In this document: positions 6,130-13,086 of the stretch, piece after piece
How positions within the stretch are numbered: position 1 is the stretch's first letter
How the letters are laid out: every line of letters starts with the position of its first letter
Assembly (NCBI GenBank): GCA_015487255.1
Contig: WFQA01000290.1
Coordinates: 1 to 13,282, forward strand
DNA from: Paracoccaceae bacterium
GTDB lineage: Bacteria > Pseudomonadota > Alphaproteobacteria > Rhodobacterales > Rhodobacteraceae
Direction: 5' to 3'
Length of the DNA: 13,282 bases
Translations under genes and position numbers: made by a program
The notes under the pieces: generated by a model
Databases searched by the model: none
What the model saw: only the letters and a program-made list of their open reading frames with translations
Told to the model about the DNA's origin: nothing

Positions 6130-8754
6130 ATGAGTGATCAAAGCAACGCAAATGCCGCGCCTGAACTGGACGCCGCAGCCCTTGCCGATATGGATGTCGG
6201 CGCACGCAACCCGGATAATTGGCAAGGTAAAATGCTGGCGGGGGTGGCACTCACCTGGGCCGTGTTCCAGATATACACCGCTTCGGTTTTGCCCTTCACG
6301 CTTAGCCAGTGGAGCGGCCTGCCGCAATTTGTGATCAACTCGGATAAAGAGCGCGCCATCCATCTGGCTTTTGCGCTGTTTCTAGCCTGCACGGCCTTTC
6401 CGCTTTTCAAATCCTCCTCGCGCAACCGCATCCCGTGGTATGACTGGGCGCTGGGCCTTGGCGGGGTGGTGGTGACCATGTATCTGGTGTTTAACCAGTC
6501 GGCCATCTCGCTGCGCTCGGGCCTGCCAACCACCACGGATCTGGTCATTTCCGCCTCGGGGCTGCTGATTGTGCTGATCGCCACTTACCGGGCACTCGGC
6601 CTGCCGATGGTGATCGTGGCCAGTGTGTTTCTGATCTATGTGTTTTTTGGCGACCGGCAGTTCATCCCGGACGGTATCCAGTGGAAAGGGGCCAGCTTTG
6701 GCAAGGCCATGTGGCACTTCTGGATGCAGACCGAAGGGGTGTTTGGCCAGGCGCTCGGGGTATCGGCCTCGATGGTGTTTTTGTTTGTTCTATTTGGCTC
6801 CCTGCTGGAAAAAGCCGGGGCGGGGAATTATTTTATTCAGGTGGCGTTTGCGCTGATGGGGCATTTTCGCGGTGGCCCGGCCAAGGCGGCGGTGGTTGCT
6901 TCGGCGGCGACGGGGCTGATCTCTGGCTCCAGTATCGCCAATACCGTAACCACCGGCACATTCACCATTCCGCTGATGAAGCGGGTGGGGTTTTCGGCCG
7001 AGAAAGCCGGCGCGGTCGAGGTGGCCTCCTCCACCAACGGGCAGCTCACGCCGCCGGTGATGGGGGCGGCGGCGTTTTTGATGATCGAATATGTCGGCAT
7101 TCCCTATATGGCGGTGATCAAACACGCGTTTTTGCCTGCGGTCATCTCCTATATCGCGCTGGTTTATATCGTGCATCTCGAGGCCTGCAAAATGGGGCTT
7201 GAGGGCCTGCCGCGCCCCGGTGAGCCAAAAACCCGGGCGCAAAGGCTGATGGGTGTTGCCTTTGGTTTTCTGGTGTTTATCGGGTTGTCGCTCGGGGTTT
7301 ATTACGGGCTGGGCTGGCTGAAGCCGATGTTTGGTGATTACACCATGTATGGCATGATGGCGGTGTTTTTGATCGCCTATCTCGGGCTGATCTACTGGGC
7401 CGCCAAATACCCTGATCTGGTGATCGATGATCCGGATTCACCTTTGGTGAAGCTGCCTGAAATCGGGCCGGTGGCCAAAACCGGCTATTATTACGGCCTG
7501 CCGGTGGTGGTGCTGATCTGGAGCCTGATGATCGAGCGTTTTTCGCCGGGGCTTTCGGCCTTTTGGGCCACCATGGCGATGATCTTTGTATCGCTCACCC
7601 AGCACCCGCTGAAGGCGCTGTTCAGGGGTGAAACCGCGCTTGGGGATAGTCTTTCACGCGGCTGGGCGCAGTTGATCGACGGGATGATTGCCGGTTCGCG
7701 CAACATGATCGGCATTGCAGTAGCCACCGGCACCGCGGGCATTATCGTTGGCACGGTTTCCCTGACCGGGGCGCATCTGATCATTGGCGAGTTCATCGAG
7801 TTCATCTCGGGCGGCTCACTGATATTGATGCTGATCTATGTGGCGATTTTCTCGCTGGTGCTTGGTATGGGCCTGCCGACAACGGCGACCTATATCGTGA
7901 TCGTATCGCTGATGGCGCCGGTGATTATTACCGTTGGCGCGCAATCAGGGCTGATCGTGCCGCTGATCGCGGTGCATATGTTTGTGTTTTACTTCGGGAT
8001 CTTGGCGGATGACACCCCGCCGGTCGGGCTGGCGGCCTTTGCCGCGGCGGCGATCTCCAAGGGCGACCCGATCAAAACCGGTATCATAGGCTTTTCCTAT
8101 GACCTGCGCACGGCGATTCTGCCTTTCCTGTTTATCTTCAACACGGAATTGCTGCTGATCGATGTGACCCCGATGCAGGCGGTGTTTGTGTTCTTTGTGG
8201 CGGTGGTGGCGATGCTGTTATTTGCCTCGGCCACGCAAAGCTGGTGGCTGACAAGAAACAAGATGTGGGAAAACGCGGCGCTGCTGCTGATCGCCTTTAC
8301 CCTGTTTCATCCGGGGTATTGGCTCAATATGGTGCAGCCGCCCTATGTGGATACCAGCCCGACGGAAATAGCCCGCATCGCCACCGAAGCGCCGGATGAC
8401 GACGTGCTGCGCATCCGGGTGACCGGTGAAAACTTTGCCACCGGCAGGGTGACCACCACCACCATCGAGCTGCCCCTGGGGGCCAGGGATTATGGCGACG
8501 GCCCGGCGCGGCTGGAGCAATTCGCCGGCATATCCTTTGCCGATGATGGTGAGAATGTGGTTGTCGACAATGTGGTCTTTGGCAAGATCGCACAGGAAAA
8601 GGGCCTGGATTTTGACTGGCAGGTGCTGAATGTGGAAGTGCCGGCCGAACGCCCGATGAAGGAATGGTTCTATATTCCGGCCCTGTTGCTGCTGGCGCTG
8701 ATCTGGTTGTTGCAAAAAGGCCGAGTTCGCAAGCAAACCCGGCAAATGGCCTAA
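6130..8754 (+). CDS. TRAP transporter permease, 4TM/12TM fusion (DctQ-DctM fused) with C-terminal DUF3394
   Basis: Inner-membrane permease of 874 aa that imports solute using an ion gradient, working with the TAXI binding protein. A soluble N-terminal tail of about 35 residues is followed by the small-subunit helices (from MLAGVALTWAVFQIYTASV onward). The large DctM part has the signature GLISGSSIANTVTTGTFTIP, then STNGQLTPPVMGAAAFLMIE, and a second repeat with GMGLPTTATYIV and FGILADDTPPVGLAAFA. After the last core helices, about residues 735-845 form a soluble region (PPYVDTSPTEIARIATEAP; VRVTGENFATG-like start) flanked by helices, ending in a final membrane segment (FYIPALLLLALIWLL) and a basic tail. 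That layout matches DUF3394, seen on many TAXI fusion permeases. Ribosome binding site AAGGGA at 6118-6123. Confidence 0.95.
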   Translation: MSDQSNANAAPELDAAALADMDVGARNPDNWQGKMLAGVALTWAVFQIYTASVLPFTLSQWSGLPQFVINSDKERAIHLAFALFLACTAFPLFKSSSRNRIPWYDWALGLGGVVVTMYLVFNQSAISLRSGLPTTTDLVISASGLLIVLIATYRALGLPMVIVASVFLIYVFFGDRQFIPDGIQWKGASFGKAMWHFWMQTEGVFGQALGVSASMVFLFVLFGSLLEKAGAGNYFIQVAFALMGHFRGGPAKAAVVASAATGLISGSSIANTVTTGTFTIPLMKRVGFSAEKAGAVEVASSTNGQLTPPVMGAAAFLMIEYVGIPYMAVIKHAFLPAVISYIALVYIVHLEACKMGLEGLPRPGEPKTRAQRLMGVAFGFLVFIGLSLGVYYGLGWLKPMFGDYTMYGMMAVFLIAYLGLIYWAAKYPDLVIDDPDSPLVKLPEIGPVAKTGYYYGLPVVVLIWSLMIERFSPGLSAFWATMAMIFVSLTQHPLKALFRGETALGDSLSRGWAQLIDGMIAGSRNMIGIAVATGTAGIIVGTVSLTGAHLIIGEFIEFISGGSLILMLIYVAIFSLVLGMGLPTTATYIVIVSLMAPVIITVGAQSGLIVPLIAVHMFVFYFGILADDTPPVGLAAFAAAAISKGDPIKTGIIGFSYDLRTAILPFLFIFNTELLLIDVTPMQAVFVFFVAVVAMLLFASATQSWWLTRNKMWENAALLLIAFTLFHPGYWLNMVQPPYVDTSPTEIARIATEAPDDDVLRIRVTGENFATGRVTTTTIELPLGARDYGDGPARLEQFAGISFADDGENVVVDNVVFGKIAQEKGLDFDWQVLNVEVPAERPMKEWFYIPALLLLALIWLLQKGRVRKQTRQMA

Positions 8755-8766
8755 GGAGGGCTGGTT

Positions 8767-9195
8767 ATGTATAAGAAAATATTCGTACCTGTGGACCTCA
8801 ATCAGGAAAGCTCGTGGAAGATGGCACTGCCGGTGGCGGTGAAAATGGCACAGGAAAACAGCGCCAAACTGGTGGTTTTTTCGGTGGTGCCGGATTTTGG
8901 CATGGCGATTGTCGGGTCGTTTTTCCCGCCTGACCACGCGGATAACATGCTCAAGGAAGCCGAGCAAAACCTGAAAGCACTGGTGGAGCGCGAGGTGCCC
9001 TCGGATGTGGCGGTAACCTCCTATGTGCGCCACGGCACGATCTACAAACGGATCATCAAAGCCGCTGACGAACTGGGGGCGGACCTGATCGTGCTGGCCT
9101 CGCACCGGCCCGAAACCAAGGATTATCTGCTTGGGCCGAATGCGGCGCGGGTGGTTCGCCATGCCCGGCAATCGGTATTTGTCGTGCGCGAATAG
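8767..9195 (+). CDS. Universal stress protein (UspA family), TRAP-associated
   Basis: Small cytoplasmic Usp-domain protein of 142 aa, one domain. It opens with YKKIFVPVDLNQESSWKMAL and has the C-terminal LGADLIVLASHRPE and LLGPNAARVVRHARQSVFVVRE. The ATP-binding pattern G-2x-G-9x-G-(S/T) is degenerate: both first glycines are replaced (Ala111, Arg114), the spacing is one residue short, and the last element is Gly123-Pro124. Ribosome binding site AAGGAGG (8753-8759) overlaps the permease stop, so expression is coupled. In Halomonas, TeaD, a Usp protein encoded with the ectoine TRAP transporter TeaABC, modulates uptake; a similar role for this protein is inferred from position. Confidence 0.93.
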   Translation: MYKKIFVPVDLNQESSWKMALPVAVKMAQENSAKLVVFSVVPDFGMAIVGSFFPPDHADNMLKEAEQNLKALVEREVPSDVAVTSYVRHGTIYKRIIKAADELGADLIVLASHRPETKDYLLGPNAARVVRHARQSVFVVRE

Positions 9196-9198
9196 CCT

Positions 9199-9960
9199 AT
9201 GCGGCCAATGATTATCGCCGCGCCAAACGGGGCGCGGCGCGGCAAGAAGGATCACCCCAACCTGCCGGTAACCGTGCCTGAAATTGCCACGCAGGCCGCG
9301 CTTTGCCAGCAGGCCGGGGCGGCTGTATTGCACCTGCATGTGCGCGATGGAAACGGCGCGCATAGTCTTGATGCCGGGCTTTATCGCGCGGCAAACACCG
9401 CGATTGCCGGGGCCGCGCCGGGCATGCTGGTGCAGATCACCACCGAGGCGGCGGGCATATTCGGGCTGGAAGCGCAAATCGCCTGTGTGGAGGCCGTTCG
9501 CCCCGAGGCCGTTAGCGTGGCCTGGCGGGAGTTTGCCCCGGAAGAGAACCCGGCCGCGCGGCGATTTTATGACTGGGCGCAGGACGAGGGGATCCATGTG
9601 CAGCATATCCTTTATTCACCAAAGGAAATCGCGCGCTTCAACGCCTATGGCTTGCAGCACCAGAGTGTGCTTTTGGTTCTGGGGCAATATGGCAGCGCTG
9701 AGGCGCGGCCCGGGGATTTGCCCGCCTATCTGGGCGCGCTGGGCGAGGTGCGGGACTGGACGGTCTGTGCCTTTGGGCCAAAGGAACATGCGGTGGCCAT
9801 GGCGGCGATCAAGGCGGGCGGCCATGCACGGGTTGGCTTTGAGAACAATCTGTGGCGGCGAGATGGCAAGCTGGCCGCAGGCACCCATGAACTGGTGGCG
9901 CAGATGGAAATGAACGTGATGGGCGCGCAAGATGTGCGCCGCTTATGGGGGCTGGGCTAG
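9199..9960 (+). CDS. Beta-keto acid cleavage enzyme (BKACE, DUF849 family)
   Basis: TIM-barrel, metal-dependent enzyme of 253 aa. Known members condense a beta-keto acid with acetyl-CoA and split it to acetoacetate plus a new acyl-CoA (3-keto-5-aminohexanoate cleavage enzyme, Kce, is the prototype). The sequence shows the N-terminal MIIAAPNGARRGKKDHPNLP, the metal motif LHLHVRDGNG with His45 and His47, and the C-terminal ligand Glu215 in ARVGFENNLWRRDG. Family members usually read EDN at that motif; here it is ENN, so the position of an aspartate proposed to matter in catalysis is Asn216. It is slightly shorter than typical members (about 270-310 aa). It begins 3 nt after the Usp stop with little Shine-Dalgarno; Met4 (9208) is a possible alternative start. 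Its stop abuts the aminotransferase start, so the two proteins probably act in sequence. Substrate unknown. Confidence 0.9.
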   Translation: MRPMIIAAPNGARRGKKDHPNLPVTVPEIATQAALCQQAGAAVLHLHVRDGNGAHSLDAGLYRAANTAIAGAAPGMLVQITTEAAGIFGLEAQIACVEAVRPEAVSVAWREFAPEENPAARRFYDWAQDEGIHVQHILYSPKEIARFNAYGLQHQSVLLVLGQYGSAEARPGDLPAYLGALGEVRDWTVCAFGPKEHAVAMAAIKAGGHARVGFENNLWRRDGKLAAGTHELVAQMEMNVMGAQDVRRLWGLG

Positions 9961-11286
9961 ATGGCCAATCATGTATTTCACCGCTCACCCGTGCCGATGC
10001 CTCAGGTGGCTTCGGGGGATGGCTGCTATTTGCTGGATACTTCCGGCAAGCGCTATTTTGATGCCGGAGATGCGGCGGTTTCCTGCCTTGGGCATAGTGA
10101 CGGGCATGTGAAAGACGCGATCAGGGCGCAGTTGGATGCAATCGCCTTTGCCCATTCCGGCTTTTTTACCTCTGCCCCGGCGGAGGCGCTGGCTGATAAA
10201 CTGGTGGAACATGCACCGCAGGGGATCGAGCGGGTTTACCTTGTGTCGGGCGGATCAGAGGCGGTGGAGTCGGCGATCAAGCTGGCGCGGCAGTATTTTG
10301 TGGAAAAGGGCGAGCCCGCGCGCGGCCATGTGATCGCCCGCAAGCAGAGCTATCACGGCAACACGCTGGGGGCCTTGAGCGCGGGCGGAAACGAATGGCG
10401 GCGCGGGCAGTTTGCCCCGCTTTTGCTGGGGATGAGCCATATCAGCCCCTGCTATGAATACCGGCTGCGCGATGAAGGGGAAAACGCCGAAGCCTACGGC
10501 CTGCGGGCCGCGGATGAGCTGGAGGCGGAGATTTTGCGGGTTGGGCCTGAACGGGTGATGGCGTTTATCGCCGAACCGGTGGTTGGGGCCACTTTGGGGG
10601 CGGTGCCTGCGGTGCAGGGCTATTTTGCCCGTATCCGCGAGATATGTGACCGCTACGGCGTGCTTTTGATTCTGGACGAGGTGATGTGCGGCATGGGGCG
10701 CACCGGCACGCTGTTTGCCTGCACGCAAGATGGGGTGCGGCCCGATATTTTAACCATCGCCAAGGGGCTGGGGGCGGGGTATCAGCCGGTCGGGGCCATG
10801 CTGTGCAGTGGCGAAATCTACGGCACCATCACCAGTGGCAGCGGGTTTTTCCAGCACGGGCACACCTATATGGGCCATCCGGTGGCCGCCGCCTGCGCGT
10901 TGGCCGTGCTGGAGCGGATTGTGGATGACGGTTTGCTGACGCGGGTCAAGCAGCTCGGCGTGCATATGGAATCGCAATTGGTGGCAGCTTTGGGGCAACA
11001 CCCGAATGTGGGCGATATTCGCGGGCGCGGGCTGTTTTGGGGGGTGGAACTGGTGGCCGAGCGCAGCCGCAAGCAACCCTTTGATCCGGCTCTGAAAATT
11101 GCGCCAGCCATTAAAAAGGCGGCCTTCAGGCGGGGCCTGATGTGCTATCCGATGCAGGGCACGATAGACGGGCGACACGGCGACCATGTGCTGCTGGCCC
11201 CGCCGTTTATTATGAATGAATCCCAGGTAGACGAGGTGGTGGATGGGTTGAAATTCGCTTTGCTGGAGGTATTGGCCGGGATATAG
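9961..11286 (+). CDS. Class III (omega-amino acid) PLP-dependent aminotransferase
   Basis: Fold-type I aminotransferase of 441 aa that moves an amino group, often from an omega- or beta-positioned amine, to pyruvate or 2-oxoglutarate. Seen: LLDTSGKRYFDAGDAAVSCLGH near the N terminus; SGGSEAVESAIKLARQY (phosphate-binding loop); YHGNTLGALSAGG; ILDEVMCGMGRTG with Asp239, which holds the PLP pyridine nitrogen; and DILTIAKGLGAGYQPVGAM with Lys268, the Schiff-base lysine. All key residues are present. The ATG follows the BKACE stop with no gap, so the two are translationally coupled. A plausible pairing is that this enzyme makes a keto or aldehyde compound that the BKACE or ThDP enzyme uses. Taurine:pyruvate and beta-alanine aminotransferases are in this family, but specificity cannot be read from the sequence. 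Last gene of the block. Confidence 0.93.
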   Translation: MANHVFHRSPVPMPQVASGDGCYLLDTSGKRYFDAGDAAVSCLGHSDGHVKDAIRAQLDAIAFAHSGFFTSAPAEALADKLVEHAPQGIERVYLVSGGSEAVESAIKLARQYFVEKGEPARGHVIARKQSYHGNTLGALSAGGNEWRRGQFAPLLLGMSHISPCYEYRLRDEGENAEAYGLRAADELEAEILRVGPERVMAFIAEPVVGATLGAVPAVQGYFARIREICDRYGVLLILDEVMCGMGRTGTLFACTQDGVRPDILTIAKGLGAGYQPVGAMLCSGEIYGTITSGSGFFQHGHTYMGHPVAAACALAVLERIVDDGLLTRVKQLGVHMESQLVAALGQHPNVGDIRGRGLFWGVELVAERSRKQPFDPALKIAPAIKKAAFRRGLMCYPMQGTIDGRHGDHVLLAPPFIMNESQVDEVVDGLKFALLEVLAGI

Positions 11287-11648
11287 CGGCCTCGGGCGCC
11301 CGGAAATCCAATACGGGAACCCGCAAGAACAGGGTTGAATCTGTAGTTGCTGCAGGCTTTGTGGTCCGGCCGGGCCGGCAGAGCCGCGTCCTGCGCCTTA
11401 GCATGCTGACACCGTAAATCGTCGAGATGATACTTGACGAGTGCCAACCGCAGGAGATGACATTGGCCGCATTGCTGGAGCCGTTTCCGCTGGAGTGGGA
11501 GAGGTAAAAACAACATTTTGCAGGGTTGACGGCTTCAAAATGAAGTAGCTTCCGGCCACCACTATCAAGAACAAGTGAATCGTGAAAACGGGGAAACTAG
11601 ACAGGCTTATACCGCCATCCCCTAAATACTGATGAGAGGATGCGCGCC
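11287..11648. other. Gene-poor spacer after the operon, with possible gene remnant
   Basis: About 360 nt with no convincing gene. CCGGC-CGG-GCCGG (11366-11378) could form a short hairpin, but no T-run follows, so an intrinsic terminator for the operon is not clear. A small GTG-started plus-strand frame (11441-11548, 35 codons) reads MPTAGDDIGRIAGAVSAGVG and ends in a basic GFKMK tail. It has no clear ribosome binding site and looks like the end of a decayed gene more than a working one; I do not recognise the family. The base composition is more A+T-rich here than in the operon, suggesting a boundary into accessory DNA. Confidence 0.5.
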
Positions 11649-11783
11649 ATGAAAAAAACAATATCCGACATGTTTAACTCACCGATGTATTTTGAGCCAT
11701 GGGAGTTTGGGTATATGGGCGAGCCGGTGGGCACATTGCGGTATTTGCCAATGGAGGGACCGCCAACGATACGCAACAGCTAA
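11649..11783 (+). CDS. Small hypothetical ORF, 44 aa, possibly a gene fragment
   Basis: An ATG frame with a good ribosome binding site (GAGAGGA, 11634-11640) encodes 44 residues starting MKKTISDMFNSPMYFEPWEF and ending in PTIRNS. No known family is recognised; it is rich in Met, Pro and aromatic residues and has no membrane segment. An overlapping frame two bases away stays open to 11950 (from ATG 11699) and reads sensible protein-like sequence (NPTIEYYFQSWDLGFLLFDL) up to the start of the IS66 element. So the 44-aa ORF and that frame may be two halves of one gene split by a frameshift and cut by the insertion. Either a real small protein or a remnant. Confidence 0.35.
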   Translation: MKKTISDMFNSPMYFEPWEFGYMGEPVGTLRYLPMEGPPTIRNS

Positions 11784-11969
11784 ACCCGACCATCGAGTAT
11801 TACTTCCAATCATGGGATTTGGGCTTTCTCTTGTTTGATCTGCGCACCCATGATCGCCAAGATTTACCCGTGGCCGAGCTGCTCATCGTAACCGGTGTCC
11901 CGTCCCCACCTTACGCTGCCACGTCTAGTCTGCGATTTGATCCTTTCTGATAATTGGAAGGAGTTAATC

Positions 11970-12368
11970 ATGGGAGCTACATCGGAGCTACGAGTGGAGT
12001 CCGGGTTGAGGACCGAGGTATTGTCAACGCCCAAGGGGCAGCGGCGATGGCCGGATGAGGTGAAGGCACGGATTGTGGTGGAAACGCTGGTTGCGGGAGT
12101 AACTGTCAAAGAGGTGGCGTTGCGGTATGAATTGCAGCCGCACCGTGTTTCGGAATGGCGGCGGTTTGCGCGAGAGGGGAAGCTGGTGCTTCCGGATATC
12201 TCGGGGGCGGTTTTTGCGCCGGTTGTTGTGGGTCCCACGCCTGAGGCTACAGCGGTTGCTGCTTCGCCCATCGAGTTGGTCAGCAGGGGTGTGACGTTGC
12301 GGCTGGATGGGCAAACACCGGCAGCGCGGATAGCCGAGATTGTGTATGCACTGGGGGCGGCCTCGTGA
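11970..12368 (+). CDS. tnpA: IS66 family accessory protein TnpA (OrfA)
   Basis: 132-aa DNA-binding accessory protein of IS66. The core GQRRWPDEVKARIVVETLVA is followed by a helix-turn-helix (GVTVKEVALRYELQPHRVSE, then WRRFAREGKLVLP), as in Tnp_1-like OrfA proteins. The C-terminal half ends with LRLDGQTPAARIAEIVYALG, a familiar IS66 OrfA ending. Start set at ATG 11970 because GGAAGGAG lies just upstream (11956-11963); a longer in-frame extension to 11895 lacks such a site. The stop overlaps the GTG of tnpB (GTGA, 12365-12368), implying translational coupling. It appears intact, although its partners are broken. Confidence 0.9.
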   Translation: MGATSELRVESGLRTEVLSTPKGQRRWPDEVKARIVVETLVAGVTVKEVALRYELQPHRVSEWRRFAREGKLVLPDISGAVFAPVVVGPTPEATAVAASPIELVSRGVTLRLDGQTPAARIAEIVYALGAAS

Positions 12369-12642
12369 TCTTTCCGTCCAATCGGGTGCGGATATTTGTG
12401 GCTACCGAGCCGGTGGACTTTCGCAAGGGCCATAGCGGGCTGACCGGTTGAAGTTGCTCTACCGGGACGGCTCCGGCCTCGTCATGGCTTATAAGCGACT
12501 GGAGGAGCACGTGTTCAAATGGCCGACCATTTCCAACGGCATGATGCGGCTGAACCATGCGCAGTTCGAGGCGTTATTTGCGGGGCTGGATTGGCGCAAA
12601 GTTCACGCTTTGGAGGCCTGTCCACCGGCTGCGGCAGAGTGA
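12365..12642 (+). pseudogene. tnpB: IS66 TnpB (OrfB), internally deleted and frameshifted
   Basis: The GTG start overlaps the tnpA stop. Frame 1 gives the TnpB N terminus IFPSNRVRIFVATEPVDFRK then GHSGL and reaches a stop at 12449-12451. A different frame resumes at RADRLKLLYRDGSG (from about 12436) and runs through MAYKRLEEHVFKWP and LNHAQFEALFAGLDWR to the normal-looking end AAAE at 12642. Compared with family members, the roughly 23 residues between the GHxGL and RADRL motifs, which include the LVxxxLxxxPFxGTVFVF region, are missing. The junction falls in CGGGCTG (12436-12442), which serves both motifs, so a deletion of about 70 nt through short direct repeats is the simplest cause. Nonfunctional. 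Confidence 0.88.
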
Positions 12643-12696
12643 ATCACGGGTGCGTTTGGCCGGGTATTTGCAGGCCGGATTTGCTATAAACCGGCC

Positions 12697-13086
12697 GTGA
12701 CAAATGCCGATGATCTTCCCGATGATATTGATGCACTGAAGGCGCTGCTTATGTTGTGTCAGGCAAAAAAAGCATATCAGGACGACCAGCTTTCTACGCA
12801 GGACGCCCTGATCGAACGCAAAGAAGATCGCATCCAACGGTTGGAAAAATTGTTGACTGACTTCAGGCGGGCCTTGTTCGGGGTCAAGTCAGAGAAGATC
12901 AACCCTGAGCAATACGAGCTGGCACTGGAAGATATTGAAACGGCTATGGCTGCTATCCATGCTGAAGACGAGGTCATTGATCCGCCCAAATCCAAAACCG
13001 CACAGCGTAAATCCAACCGTGGCCATTTGCCCAAGCATTTGCCTCGCGTTGAAGAAATAATAGAACCGGAAAGCACGATCTGTGCA
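12697..13086 (+). pseudogene. tnpC: IS66 transposase TnpC, 5' fragment
   Basis: N-terminal part of the large IS66 transposase (full length usually about 500 aa). GTG start at 12697. Residues about 1-55 form the leucine-rich coiled-coil segment (LKALLMLCQAKK to RIQRLEKLLTDF). Next come the conserved FRRALFGVKSEKINPEQYEL and NRGHLPKHLPRVEEIIEPES. Similarity to TnpC stops at about 13086, exactly where the zinc-finger cysteines should follow. The open frame runs on to 13149 with unrelated residues. The zinc finger and the DDE catalytic domain are absent, so the gene is dead, cut by the structured sequence described next. Confidence 0.85.

Larger units (their letters stand above)
11888..13086 (+). 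mobile_element. Degraded IS66-family insertion sequence
   Basis: The order tnpA, tnpB, tnpC on one strand with overlapping or close starts is diagnostic of IS66. tnpA is intact, tnpB is deleted internally and tnpC is truncated, so the copy cannot move by itself. The left edge is tentatively set at GTAA (11888), because IS66 ends typically start GTAA and this is 82 nt before tnpA, a usual distance. No right inverted repeat is available to confirm it, so the left edge is soft. The right edge given is where tnpC similarity stops. Confidence 0.75.

Noticed and set aside
8218..9606. 462-codon open frame on the minus strand
   Set aside because: Covers the permease end, Usp and BKACE genes in antisense; no recognisable domain.
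11366..11378. CCGGC-CGG-GCCGG hairpin as operon terminator
   Set aside because: No T-run follows and the stem is only 5 bp in a G+C-rich stretch; kept only as a note in the spacer entry.
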